Below, one piece after another: positions 8,213 through 16,029 of a stretch of 64,000 nt of DNA. Position numbers and translations under genes: made by a program. Source of the DNA: Pseudonocardia benzenivorans CB1190 (lineage in GTDB: Bacteria > Actinomycetota > Actinomycetes > Mycobacteriales > Pseudonocardiaceae); contig NC_015312.1 in the NCBI RefSeq assembly GCF_000196675.2, forward strand, positions 372,001 through 436,000, in the 5' to 3' direction. The notes under the pieces are model-generated. The model saw nothing but the letters and a program-made list of their open reading frames with translations. It did not search any database and had not been told where the DNA came from. Within the stretch, counting starts at the first letter, position 1. Each line of letters starts with the position of its first letter.

Positions 8213-8680
8213 GTGCCGGAGCCTCGTGTGCAACGTGTGGCCGCCTATGTCGTCTGCGTCGAGGACGGCCGGGTCCTGCTCACCCGGCTGACGCCCGCGC
8301 TCGGCTCGCGCTGGACGCTCCCCGGTGGCGGCCTGGAGCACGGCGAGGACCCCCTCGACACCGCCGTCCGTGAGGCGGCCGAGGAGACCGGGCTCGACGT
8401 CCGGGTCGACGACCTGCTCACCGTCGACTCCCTCCACGTCGTCCGCGACCACACTGGCGCGGAGATCGACCACCACGCGATCCGGATCATCTACTCGGGC
8501 ACGGTCGTCGGCGGGACGCTGCGCGACGAGGTCGACGGCTCCAGCGACGCCGCGGCGTGGGTGCCCGTCGCCGCCGTGAGCGGGTTGGCACAGGTCAGTC
8601 TCGTCAAGATCGGGTTGGCGGCGTGGCGGGCGGCGCAGCGGCCCCTCCCCGGCGCCGGGGTCGTGGAGGGCGCCGGGTAA
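8213..8680 (+). CDS. Nudix hydrolase
   Basis: 155-aa single-domain Nudix protein. The Nudix box spans residues 39-61: G39 ... E45 ... REAAEETGL, matching GX5EX7REUXEEXGU with all metal-binding glutamates present. It should cleave a nucleoside diphosphate linked to another moiety; the substrate is not evident. GTG start set by the -10 box 6 nt upstream. The gene ends 10 bp before tRNA-Ser. Confidence 0.85.
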   Translation: MPEPRVQRVAAYVVCVEDGRVLLTRLTPALGSRWTLPGGGLEHGEDPLDTAVREAAEETGLDVRVDDLLTVDSLHVVRDHTGAEIDHHAIRIIYSGTVVGGTLRDEVDGSSDAAAWVPVAAVSGLAQVSLVKIGLAAWRAAQRPLPGAGVVEGAG

Positions 8681-8690
8681 GCTCGTCGGC

Positions 8691-8780
8691 GGTAGCGTGT
8701 CCGAGCGGCCGAAGGAGCACGCCTCGAAAGCGTGTGAGGGTTCACGCCCTCCGTGGGTTCAAATCCCACCGCTACCGCCA
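8691..8780 (+). tRNA. tRNA-Ser(CGA)
   Basis: Acceptor GGTAGCG pairs with CGCTACC; discriminator G and CCA are encoded (8777-8780). Anticodon loop CTCGAAA carries CGA at 8725-8727 and reads UCG. The long variable arm (about 8736-8754, GAGGGTTC-type hairpin) and TTCAAAT T-loop fit class II tRNA-Ser. Confidence 0.95.
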
Positions 8781-8794
8781 GCCTGAACAGGCGA

Positions 8795-8830
8795 AACGCC
8801 GGGCCTCCCGATCAGAGAGCGCCCGGCGTT
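8795..8830 (+). terminator. hairpin terminator after tRNA-Ser
   Basis: AACGCCGGGC and GCCCGGCGTT form a perfect 10-bp stem with a 16-nt loop, starting 15 nt after the tRNA. It also lies just beyond the end of the convergent sugE gene and can serve both strands. Confidence 0.7.
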
Positions 8831-8848
8831 CGTCGTCTCGGGCGCCGG

Positions 8849-9163
8849 TCACGACACCAGCTTCAGCCCCACGACACCCCCGACGATCGCGGCCAGGCAG
8901 ACGAAGCGGACGAGCGTCGCCGGCTCGCCGAGGACGACCATCCCGTAGAGCGCCGTCCCGACCGCGCCGATCCCGACCCACACGACATACGCGGTCCCGA
9001 CCGGCAGCGTCCGCAGCGACCACGCCAGCCCGACCATGCTCGCGACCAGCGCGACGCCGAACACGACCGACGGCAGCGGCCGGCTGAAGCCCTCCGACCG
9101 GGACAGGGCGCTCGCCCACACCGTCTCGAGGATCCCCGACAGCACCAGCACGATCCATGCCAT
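8849..9163 (-). CDS. sugE: SugE/Gdx-type small multidrug resistance protein, guanidinium exporter
   Basis: 104-aa inner-membrane protein with four predicted helices. E13 in the first helix (SGILETVW) is the proton/substrate-binding glutamate of the SMR family, and the W-A-S-A motif after it fits the Gdx (guanidinium/H+ antiporter) branch better than EmrE. The decisive context is the guanidine-III riboswitch directly upstream, which ties the gene to guanidine export. GGAGG lies 7 nt before the ATG. It converges on tRNA-Ser. Confidence 0.93.
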   Translation of the reverse strand: MAWIVLVLSGILETVWASALSRSEGFSRPLPSVVFGVALVASMVGLAWSLRTLPVGTAYVVWVGIGAVGTALYGMVVLGEPATLVRFVCLAAIVGGVVGLKLVS

Positions 9164-9178
9164 GACACGCCTCCGTGG

Positions 9179-9217
9179 GCGTCGTCTTGTCGTGCCGGGT
9201 ACGACGCACTCGTCCGG
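9179..9217 (-). ncRNA. guanidine-III (ykkC-III) riboswitch
   Basis: On the minus strand the segment begins CCGGACGAG, continues with the TGCGTCGTACCCGG block and ends CAAGACGACGC. This reproduces, nearly base for base, the ykkC-III pseudoknot RNA as I remember it from the published structures: CCGG pairs with CCGG and TGCGTCGT pairs with ACGACGC. It ends 15 nt before the sugE ATG, so ligand binding probably controls access to the GGAGG at 9170-9174. Confidence 0.9.
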
Positions 9218-9244
9218 GGCGGCCGCGGCGGCGGCTCCACGGCC

Positions 9245-9250
9245 AGGCTA
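9245..9250 (-). promoter_or_regulatory. -10 box (TAGCCT) for the riboswitch-sugE transcript
   Basis: TAGCCT on the minus strand would start transcription about 20 nt before the riboswitch aptamer. No clear -35 is visible. Confidence 0.4.
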
Positions 9251-9333
9251 CCGGTCTCCCGACATCTGGACGGTGGCGTCGCGCACCCGCCGTAATGTAC
9301 GGTCATTCCGTCGCTGGCAGGTGGGGAGGCGCC

Positions 9334-10065
9334 ATGTCGCAAAGGACGCTCCGCGTGGTCCGTGACGTGGCCGACGACCAGGCCGGTGACCTGGCCTGTG
9401 ACACGGCCGGAGTCGTGTCGTCCGGCCTGCCCACCGTCCCGGCCGCCCAGGTCGTGCGGGCGCAGGGCACCGGCGCGTTCGTGCTCGACGTCCGCGACCA
9501 CCGGCAGTTCGCCGTCGGGCACCTGGCCGGGTCGGTCAACGTCGGACTGGACGACCCCGCGTTCGTCGACGTCTGTGCAGGCCTGCTGGCCCCGGGCGTC
9601 GAGATCGTCGTCGTCGGCCCGGTCGGGCCGGCGGAGCGGGCGGCGGAGCTCCTGCGCGCCGAGGGGCTCGGGCCGATCGTCGGTCGGCTGGCCGATCCCG
9701 GCGCCGCGTCCGTGTCGCGCCGGACGTGCGTCGCGGGGACCGGCACATCCACGGAGCCGGGCACCGTCGTGGAGTCGGGCACCGTCTCGCGGCCCGGCGC
9801 GGACGGCGGCTGCGGGCAGGTCGTCGACGTGCGGGAGTGCGGCGGCCCGTCGCCGCGTGGCGCGCTGCGCATCCCGCTCGACGAGCTGCTCGGCCGGCTG
9901 GTCGAGCTGCGGCCCGATGCGACCGTCACGGTGCTCGACGACGACGGACGTCGTTCCTCGACCGCCGCGTCGCTCCTGCGCGCCTGCGGTTTCGCCGACG
10001 TCGTCGAGATGCTCGCCGGTGCGCCCGCCGTGCGCCCGCGGCTGCGTCTGCTCGCGAGCGCGTGA
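9334..10065 (+). CDS. Tandem rhodanese-like protein lacking both catalytic cysteines
   Basis: 243-aa protein with two rhodanese-like halves: residues about 20-125 (FVLDVRDHRQFAVGHLAGSVNV) and about 160-235 (VDVRECGGPSPRGALRIPLDEL). Where active rhodaneses carry a cysteine in the C-x4-R loop, the first half reads VVVGPVGPAER and the second VLDDDGRRSS, so sulfurtransferase activity is unlikely; a binding or regulatory role is inferred. GGGGAGG precedes the ATG. TAATGT at 9293-9298 may be its -10. The stop codon lies inside a 14-bp tandem repeat. Confidence 0.7.
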   Translation: MSQRTLRVVRDVADDQAGDLACDTAGVVSSGLPTVPAAQVVRAQGTGAFVLDVRDHRQFAVGHLAGSVNVGLDDPAFVDVCAGLLAPGVEIVVVGPVGPAERAAELLRAEGLGPIVGRLADPGAASVSRRTCVAGTGTSTEPGTVVESGTVSRPGADGGCGQVVDVRECGGPSPRGALRIPLDELLGRLVELRPDATVTVLDDDGRRSSTAASLLRACGFADVVEMLAGAPAVRPRLRLLASA

Positions 10066-10110
10066 TCGCCGGCGCGTGATCGCCGGCGGGTGATCGACAG
10101 GGCCTGATCG
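10059..10110. repeat. 14-bp tandem repeat across the end of the rhodanese-like gene
   Basis: CGCGTGATCGCCGG occurs twice exactly, then once as CGGGTGATCGACAG and once in part. The first copy contains the TGA stop at 10063-10065, so repeat gain lies outside the coding frame. Confidence 0.8.
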
Positions 10111-10190
10111 TGCCCTCATTTCACCATCTGCCGTGCCTGTGAGACAGATCCCACGGTCGGCCATGGTCCAGAACGGACGCCTCTGGCACC

Positions 10191-10222
10191 GTAATTGCTT
10201 GCGGTTTACTAAATAATCTTGC
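10191..10222 (+). promoter_or_regulatory. AT-rich promoter/operator region upstream of the efflux pump
   Basis: GTAATTGCTTGCGG followed by TTTACTAAATAATC is strikingly AT-rich for this genome and lies 31-62 nt before the GTG at 10253. TTTACTAAA is nearly palindromic. It probably holds the promoter and a regulator site; no regulator gene is adjacent. Confidence 0.4.
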
Positions 10223-10252
10223 CCGGCGATCCCGGGCCATACGGACGGTGAC

Positions 10253-11623
10253 GTGACCACGCACTCGGAACCAGAAGCGACACCCGACGCGGCGCCGGGC
10301 GTGACCCGATCCGGCGCGGCACTGCTCTCTCACCGACAGGTCCGGCGCATCCTTCCGGCCGCGGTGATGTTCACCTGGCTCGGCCCGTTCTCGATGGACG
10401 CCTACAGCCCGGCGTTCCCCGCCATCCAGTCGGAGTTCGCGACCTCCGACGGCATGGTCCAGGCGACCCTCGCGACGACGTTGATCGGCCTGTCGGTCGG
10501 GCAGCTGATCGTGGGCCCGCTGAGCGACCGCTTCGGCCGCCGCCGACCGTTGACGATCGGGCTGGCGGGCTACGTCGTCGCGTCGGTGCTGTGCTCGTTC
10601 GCCTGGTCGATCGAGGTCCTGATCGGCGCGCGGCTGCTGCAGGGCTTCAGCGCCGCCGCGGGCATCGCCGTCGCCCGCGCCGTCGCGCGCGACGTCCACT
10701 CGGGTGCGACGCTCGCCCGGTTCTACTCGCTGCTCGCGGCATCGACGGCGTTGGCGCCCATGATCGCTCCGATCCTGGGGGCCGGCCTTCTCGAGCTGGG
10801 CCTGTCCTGGCGGTTCATCTTCGGTCTGACGTTGGCGCTGGGCGTCGTGGGTCTGGGCCTGGTGGTGTTCGTCCTGCCCGAGACCCATCCCGACCGGATC
10901 GGCGGACGGACGCCGCCGACCCCCGCCGAGCGGGCCCGGCGCAAGGCCGACGGTGAGTCGCACCTGGGTCTCTGGTCGCTGCTGCGTCGCAGGCACGTGT
11001 TCGTCAGCGCGCTCGTCCTCGGCTCCGTCGGCGCCGCGATGATCGCGCAGCTCGCCGGGCTCTCGTTCTACCTGCAGACCGAGCGCGGCCTCGGTCCGGG
11101 TGCCTACAGCGCGATCTTCGCCGTCAACGCGGCAGGCCTCGTGCTGGCCAACAACGTCAACCGGCTGCTGCTGCGACGGTTCACCGCCCAGCGGCTGCTG
11201 TCGGTCGCGACGCCGGTGATGCTGCTCGCCGCGCTCACGTTCGCGGCACTGTTGCGCGCGGGCGCGCCGCTGCCGGTCGCGCTGCCCGCGCTGTTCGCCT
11301 TCATGAGCTGCTGGGGCTTCGTGATGCCCAACGCCGTGTCGGTCGGGATGGCGGTCGAGCGGCACGCCGCCGGGCGGGCGTCGGCGATCCTGGGGGTGGC
11401 GCAGTTCGGCTTCTCGGCGTTCGTGGCGCCGGTCGTCGGCATCCTGCCGGCGGTCCTCGGGGTGCCGTCGATGGCCGTGGTCATGGTCATCTGCCTCGCG
11501 GTCGCCGTCACGGTCCAGCTGGTGTCGCGGGCGCGGCTGCCGCGCCGGCCGAGGGAGGTTCCGGTCGTACCGCAGGAGCTCGCCGACTCCGCAGCGCAAC
11601 CGACCTGTCGCGCTGCGGGCTGA
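10253..11623 (+). CDS. MFS transporter, Bcr/CflA (DHA1) drug-efflux family
   Basis: 456-aa polytopic membrane protein with about 12 helices. Features are the family start (PAAVMFTWLGPFSMDAYSPAFP), MFS motif A GPLSDRFGRRRPL, the helix-4 RLLQGFSAAAGIAVARAVARD block and a basic central loop (PAERARRKADGES). Bcr/CflA members export drugs by proton antiport. The N-terminal 30 residues before the first helix are polar and the GTG at 10253 has no strong Shine-Dalgarno, so the start is uncertain. The gene stands alone after a 187-bp intergenic region. Confidence 0.85.
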   Translation: MTTHSEPEATPDAAPGVTRSGAALLSHRQVRRILPAAVMFTWLGPFSMDAYSPAFPAIQSEFATSDGMVQATLATTLIGLSVGQLIVGPLSDRFGRRRPLTIGLAGYVVASVLCSFAWSIEVLIGARLLQGFSAAAGIAVARAVARDVHSGATLARFYSLLAASTALAPMIAPILGAGLLELGLSWRFIFGLTLALGVVGLGLVVFVLPETHPDRIGGRTPPTPAERARRKADGESHLGLWSLLRRRHVFVSALVLGSVGAAMIAQLAGLSFYLQTERGLGPGAYSAIFAVNAAGLVLANNVNRLLLRRFTAQRLLSVATPVMLLAALTFAALLRAGAPLPVALPALFAFMSCWGFVMPNAVSVGMAVERHAAGRASAILGVAQFGFSAFVAPVVGILPAVLGVPSMAVVMVICLAVAVTVQLVSRARLPRRPREVPVVPQELADSAAQPTCRAAG

Positions 11624-11641
11624 TCGTGGCGGACGCCCACT

Positions 11642-11667
11642 GAGTTCTTACCCGGAGTTCTTACCCT
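11642..11667 (+). repeat. two direct copies of GAGTTCTTACCC
   Basis: The 12-mer occurs at 11642-11653 and 11655-11666, period 13, just upstream of TTGACC (11671) and TAGCCT (11697-11702), a possible promoter for the gene at 11736. The repeat may be a binding site. Confidence 0.5.
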
Positions 11668-11735
11668 CTGTTGACCCTGCTCGTCGAAACTCTCCGTAGC
11701 CTCGGGGAGGGCCGAACGGGAAGGAGCGGGACGAG

Positions 11736-12320
11736 GTGAACGGACGGGCGGCACGCGTCGTGACCGTGGGCTTCGCCGTCGTCGTCTGGTCGATCACCCA
11801 CGCGCTCACCCACGAGGCCATGAGCCGCGCCCATGAGGAGACGGGCGGAGCCGTCCCGGGTGCATCCGTCGGACGGCTCGCGCTCGGCGCGGCCGCACTG
11901 GTGCTGGTCTCGGGCATCGCCGCCGCGATGGCCGGACGTCCCGCCGACCTCCGCCGGCGGCGTCGGCCGCGCGCCGGCGGTTCGCTCGCCGGACCGGCCG
12001 CGTTCGTGGGCGCCGAGGCGGTCACCCACATCGGTGCCGGCCATGCTGCTCCGCCGATCGCGCTGCTGGTCGCGGCGCTCGTCGTGCACGCGGTCGTCGG
12101 CACGGTGTGCCATCAGCTCTGGTCGACGGGCCGGGCCGAGCGGGTCCTCGCGCTGCTGACGTTCCGGCCGGGGGAGCGCCCCGCCGGAGCCGGCGACCCG
12201 ACGGACGCCGACCGCAGCTGGGCCACGGGCGTCAGCCGGTGGTGGGTGTCGAGCAGGGGACCGCCCCGGGACACGACCGTCCCGAGCCCCACCACCACCC
12301 TCGCGCCGCTGCCGGCCTGA
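11736..12320 (+). CDS. Hypothetical membrane protein
   Basis: 194-aa protein that I do not recognise. Hydrophobic segments lie at about residues 7-22, 48-66, 86-100 and 105-122; an Arg-rich loop (DLRRRRRPRAGG) separates the second and third. Several histidines sit at helix ends (ITHALTHEAMSRAH, VTHIGAGHAAPP). The last 50 residues are soluble and Pro/Thr-rich. AAGGAGC precedes the GTG start. It may share a transcript with the methyltransferase gene 52 bp downstream. Confidence 0.65.
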   Translation: MNGRAARVVTVGFAVVVWSITHALTHEAMSRAHEETGGAVPGASVGRLALGAAALVLVSGIAAAMAGRPADLRRRRRPRAGGSLAGPAAFVGAEAVTHIGAGHAAPPIALLVAALVVHAVVGTVCHQLWSTGRAERVLALLTFRPGERPAGAGDPTDADRSWATGVSRWWVSSRGPPRDTTVPSPTTTLAPLPA

Positions 12321-12372
12321 CCCGACACGGGCCCACCGGCCTGTCGTGCGCGTCTCCGTCGAGAGGCCTTTC

Positions 12373-13458
12373 GTGCTGCTCACCAACGCCCGCTCCCGCC
12401 CGCTGCTGAAGGCGATCCGCCACAAGCTGTGGAGCGCAGTCCAGAACGTCGAGCGTCCCGCCGAGTCCGGCGTGCACATCGACCCCGCCGAGGTCCCGCC
12501 CGTCGACATGTCCACGCGCAGCCGCTGGCACCGCGAGGCCGTCGCCAGCCCCGAGATGGCCGCGTTCCGCGAGGTGCTGCGCGTCGACGGCCGCAGTGTC
12601 CGCGAGTCCGTGCTCGACGACCTCGCCACCTTCTACGAGACGACGCCCGAGGAGGCCCGGCGTCGCTGCCTGCACTGGGAGCAGATCAGCGTGCAGGAAT
12701 GGGCCGAGGCCGGCGGCGACGAGGGCGACCGTGGCCGCGTCGAGTTCTACCGGACGACCCGCTCCTGGTCCTACGACCTGATGTGGTGGGCGTACCTGCA
12801 GTCCGAGGGGCACGCCGACCCGTCGAACGTCGTCGCGGTGCGGTTCCTCCAGGAGTGGGCGCCCGGGCGGCGGCACCTCGACTTCGGGTCCGGTGTCGGC
12901 GTCACCACACAGCTGTTCGCGGCGCTCGGCTGGGACTCGACCATGGCCGACCTGTCGTCGACGCTGCTCGACTTCGCCCGCTTCCGGATCGAACGCCGCG
13001 GCGGCCACCCCACCGCGATCGACCTGCTCGACCAGACGCTGCCCGCGGGCGGCTACGACGCGATCACCGCGATCGACACCCTCGCGCACGTCCCGGACAT
13101 CAACGAGACGGCCCGCACGCTGCACGCCGCGCTCGGCCCCGACGGCGTCCTCGTGACGAACCTCGACATCCGGGAGGCCGCGCCGGAGACCGTCTGGCAC
13201 CTGCACGACGACGCCAAGCGCGCCGAGTACGACCTGCGTCGCGCCGGGTTCGTCCCGCTGGCGACGATGGGCTACGACATGACGGGCTACCGGAAGGTCC
13301 CCGCGTCGGGTCCGCGGTTCCGGCTGTTCGTGTTCACGTCGTGGCTGCTGCTGGTCAGTCCGCCGCGCCGCTGGGCGGCCGCGGCGACCCGACCGCTGCT
13401 GCGGGGGCTCTACCGGCTGCGCGAGCGGCTGCGGGGCGGTCGCCGACAGGACGGGTGA
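12373..13458 (+). CDS. SAM-dependent methyltransferase
   Basis: 361-aa class I methyltransferase. Motif I is LDFGSGVGVTTQLFAALG near residues 170-187, followed by MADLSS (acidic end of strand 2) and GGYDAITAIDTLAHVPD (motif II/post-I). The first 150 residues form an unusual helical region with WHREAVASPEMAAF and YRTTRSWSYDLMWW. The basic, hydrophobic C-terminus (about 310-361) could touch the membrane. The GTG at 12373 is preferred over 12346 because GAGAGG lies upstream. Substrate unknown. Confidence 0.8.
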   Translation: MLLTNARSRPLLKAIRHKLWSAVQNVERPAESGVHIDPAEVPPVDMSTRSRWHREAVASPEMAAFREVLRVDGRSVRESVLDDLATFYETTPEEARRRCLHWEQISVQEWAEAGGDEGDRGRVEFYRTTRSWSYDLMWWAYLQSEGHADPSNVVAVRFLQEWAPGRRHLDFGSGVGVTTQLFAALGWDSTMADLSSTLLDFARFRIERRGGHPTAIDLLDQTLPAGGYDAITAIDTLAHVPDINETARTLHAALGPDGVLVTNLDIREAAPETVWHLHDDAKRAEYDLRRAGFVPLATMGYDMTGYRKVPASGPRFRLFVFTSWLLLVSPPRRWAAAATRPLLRGLYRLRERLRGGRRQDG

Positions 13459-13475
13459 CCTGCGCCACGCGCCGG

Positions 13476-13481
13476 TACCGT
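13476..13481 (+). promoter_or_regulatory. -10 box (TACCGT) before the gene at 13488
   Basis: TACCGT ends 6 nt before the ATG. GGAGG sits directly against this ATG, too close to act as a Shine-Dalgarno for it, so either the mRNA is leaderless from 13488 or translation begins at the in-frame GTG at 13497. Confidence 0.5.
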
Positions 13482-13487
13482 CGGAGG

Positions 13488-13856
13488 ATGGCGTGTGTGT
13501 TGGTGCTCGGCATCGATCCCTACGCGATTCCCGGCCTCCCGGCCGACGACGTGCAGCAGGCGCTCGACGCCGAGCTGCGCCGGTTCGGCGACCACGGGCT
13601 CGAGGCGTCGATGACCTTGGTCCCGCTCGACGCGTCGGCACTGGTGACGGTGGCGGCGGCGCTGGAGGCGCGGGCCTGGGACGTCGTGGTCGTCGGCGGC
13701 GGGCTCCGCAAACCCGAGGCGTTGCTGGAGCTGTTCGAGCAGGTGGTGAACCTGATTCGCCGCGAGGTCCCGAAAGCGGCGATCGCCTTCAACACCAGCG
13801 GCGGCGACAGCGTCGAGGCCGCGCTGCGCTGGCTGCCGGCGCAGACCACGACCTGA
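13488..13856 (+). CDS. Small conserved-looking protein, Rossmann-like fold
   Basis: 122-aa cytoplasmic protein with alternating strands and helices: ACVLVLGIDPY, MTLVPLDAS, WDVVVVGGGLRKPEALLELFEQVVNLIRRE, KAAIAFNTSGGDSVEAA. It resembles small unnamed proteins of actinomycetes that read as NAD- or nucleotide-type folds, but I cannot assign a family or activity. The start is either the ATG at 13488 (leaderless) or the GTG at 13497 (GGAGG at 13483-13487 would then be well placed). Confidence 0.65.
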   Translation: MACVLVLGIDPYAIPGLPADDVQQALDAELRRFGDHGLEASMTLVPLDASALVTVAAALEARAWDVVVVGGGLRKPEALLELFEQVVNLIRREVPKAAIAFNTSGGDSVEAALRWLPAQTTT

Positions 13857-13860
13857 ACGC

Positions 13861-13905
13861 CGGCGCCGCCCGGCACCGGGCGAGCCCGGGCACCGAGCGG
13901 CGCCG
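13861..13905. terminator. bidirectional hairpin between convergent genes
   Basis: CGGCGCCGC (13861-13869) pairs with GCGGCGCCG (13897-13905), enclosing a second CCGGG/CCCGG hairpin. It lies between the stops at 13856 and 13916 of two convergent genes. Confidence 0.6.
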
Positions 13906-13915
13906 ATGGGGTGGG

Positions 13916-15205
13916 TCAGACCGCGGCGGGTGCCCGGTTCCGGTCGACGTTGCCGGGGTTGGGCGGGTAGTCCGCGTCGGCGGTGCTGCCGTCCTTGTGG
14001 AAGCGGCCGTCCTTCATGATGTAGTTCAGCTTCGTCTGGTCCTGCAGGACGGTGATGTCGGCGAGCGGGTCACCGTCGACGAGCAGCAGGTCGGCGAGGT
14101 AGCCGGGCTGCACCTTGCCCAGCTCGTCGGGCCGCAGCATGATCTCCCCGCCCCACGCGGTGGCCGAGATGATCGCCTCCATCGGCGTGAAGCCGAGCAG
14201 CGTCACGAAGTGCTCGAGGTCGCGGGCGTAGGTGCCGTGCGGGGTCCACGCGAAGCCGTAGTCGCCACCCGGCAGCACCTTGATGCCGCGACGGTGCATC
14301 TCGCGCAGGCCGTCGATCGCGGTCTCCAGCTCCTTCTTGTAGCCGACGGCCTCGGCCGCCTCCTGCGGGAACCCGAACGACTCCGCCTCGTAGAGCGTCG
14401 CGACGAGCCAGTTGATGCCGGGCGCGACGAACACCCAGTCCTTGTTGGCCTCGAGCATGTCCATGCCCTCGGCGTCGGTGAAGCTGGCGTGGTAGATGAC
14501 GTCGACGTGGTTGCGCACGCACATCTTGACGCTCTCGGCGCTGCGGGCGTGGGCGCAGACGCGCTTGCCGCGCCGGTGCGCCTCGGCGACCGCGGCGGCG
14601 ACCTCCTCGTCGGAGAAGTAGGTGTCCTCGGCGCGCTGCGTACCGGTGATCTCCTCGCCGGTCATCGACAGCTTGATCTGGTCGACGCCGATGTCGATCA
14701 GCTCGCGGACCGCCTTGCGCATGCCTTCGGGACCGTCGGCGAACTTGGTGATCGACTTGATCAGCGCGCCGCCGGTCACCGCGATCTCGGGACCGTTCGC
14801 GAGGTAGCGGGGGCCCGGGACGCGACCCGCGTCGATCGCGTCGCGGCAGACGACGTCGAGCCGCTCCTTCGCCGATGCCGCGCCCAGGCACATGGTGTAG
14901 CCGGAGTCGATGTAGGTCTTCGCCGACTCGAGGCAGAACAGCAGGTGCTCCTCGACGGGCATGGTCCCCAGACCGTCGAGGTCGGCGGAGTTGTTCCAGG
15001 AAAAGTGGGTGTGCGCGTCGCACAGGCCCGACATCAGGGTGCGACCACGGCCCTCGACGACCCGCGCGCCCTCGGCGGACGCGGCGTCGACGGTGCCGAC
15101 GGCGGCGATGCGGTCGTCCTCGACCAGGACGTCGCCGCGATACGGGTCGGCGCCGGTGGAGTCGAGGATCGAGACGTCGCGGAACAGGATCTTGCTGGTG
15201 GGCAC
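13916..15205 (-). CDS. Amidohydrolase superfamily enzyme (imidazolonepropionase/prolidase-like)
   Basis: 429-aa metal-dependent hydrolase, last gene of a three-gene operon. H65 and H67 in DAHTHF are the first metal ligands; IKLSMTG supplies a lysine that may be carboxylated; CAHARS and IYHASF hold the later histidines; the second beta sandwich closes the sequence (GYLADLLLVDGDPLADI). This branch includes Xaa-Pro-type peptidases and ochratoxin-type amidases, so the substrate is open. GTG start with AGAGGAGGGG upstream. The preceding alpha/beta hydrolase gene ends 32 bp away. Confidence 0.82.
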   Translation of the reverse strand: MPTSKILFRDVSILDSTGADPYRGDVLVEDDRIAAVGTVDAASAEGARVVEGRGRTLMSGLCDAHTHFSWNNSADLDGLGTMPVEEHLLFCLESAKTYIDSGYTMCLGAASAKERLDVVCRDAIDAGRVPGPRYLANGPEIAVTGGALIKSITKFADGPEGMRKAVRELIDIGVDQIKLSMTGEEITGTQRAEDTYFSDEEVAAAVAEAHRRGKRVCAHARSAESVKMCVRNHVDVIYHASFTDAEGMDMLEANKDWVFVAPGINWLVATLYEAESFGFPQEAAEAVGYKKELETAIDGLREMHRRGIKVLPGGDYGFAWTPHGTYARDLEHFVTLLGFTPMEAIISATAWGGEIMLRPDELGKVQPGYLADLLLVDGDPLADITVLQDQTKLNYIMKDGRFHKDGSTADADYPPNPGNVDRNRAPAAV

Positions 15206-15237
15206 GGCGGCCCCTCCTCTTCGTCGAGAAGCGCTGG

Positions 15238-15999
15238 CTACAGGAAGGCGCGCAGGCGGTCGGTGACCGGACGCGCCGCCTCGAGCGCGGTCCAGTGGCC
15301 CACGCCGGGAAGGACGTCGACGGTCGCCGAACCGTGTGCGTCGGCGAGCTCGCGGCTCGCGTCGGGCGGCCCGACCTTGTCCTCGTCGCCGGTGATCAGC
15401 AGCAGCGGCAGCGAGGGGTCGACGGGCCCGGGGTCGGTCGCCGCGGCGAGCGCCTCGCAGTTGCGCGCGTAGCCCTCCGGGTCCTGACGCATCACGAGCT
15501 CGCGGACGAACGCGGCGATCTCGGGGTGCTGCGTGCGGGTCGTCTCGGACAGCCCGTTGGCGACGACGCCCGGCGCCACCGCGGCGGTGCCGTCGGCGCG
15601 CAGGACGGCCGCGCGGTCGCGCTGGGCCTGGCGGCCGGCGTCGGCCGGCTCGCGGACGGTGCCGAGCAGCGCGAGGGACCGCACCCGCTCGGGATGGCGA
15701 GCGGCGAACGTCCGCACGACGAGCGTGCCCATCGAGTGCCCGACGACGGCCGCCGACTCGATGCCCAGCTCGTCCATGACGCCCAGGAGGTCCTCGGCGT
15801 GCGACTCGATGCTGATGCCCTCGGCGAGGTCGGAACGCCCGGCACCGGCGGAGTCGACCCGGACGACGGTGTGCGTCGCGGCGAGCGCGTCGGCCTGCAC
15901 CTGGTAGAAGTTCGAGGTCCCGCCCAGCCCGTGGACCAGCAGGACCGCGGGTCCGCTGCCCTCGACCTCGACGGCGAGTTCCTTGCCGTTGACCTTCAC
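15238..15999 (-). CDS. Alpha/beta hydrolase
   Basis: 253-aa hydrolase. The nucleophile elbow is GHSMG with S89; the oxyanion-hole segment HGLGG is at 23-27; the acid lies after LLLITGDED and the histidine is in GVGHW. Relatives include C-C bond hydrolases and lactone or ester hydrolases, which pair naturally with the FAH-family enzyme encoded 30 bp upstream. Middle gene of the operon. Confidence 0.85.
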   Translation of the reverse strand: MKVNGKELAVEVEGSGPAVLLVHGLGGTSNFYQVQADALAATHTVVRVDSAGAGRSDLAEGISIESHAEDLLGVMDELGIESAAVVGHSMGTLVVRTFAARHPERVRSLALLGTVREPADAGRQAQRDRAAVLRADGTAAVAPGVVANGLSETTRTQHPEIAAFVRELVMRQDPEGYARNCEALAAATDPGPVDPSLPLLLITGDEDKVGPPDASRELADAHGSATVDVLPGVGHWTALEAARPVTDRLRAFL

Positions 16000-16029
16000 T
16001 CTGCTCCCTCGTGTTGCGGTTGCGGCGGC

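Noticed and set aside
8849..9163. SMR protein as an EmrE-type multidrug pump
   Set aside because: The guanidine-III riboswitch and the Gdx-like first helix support guanidinium export instead.
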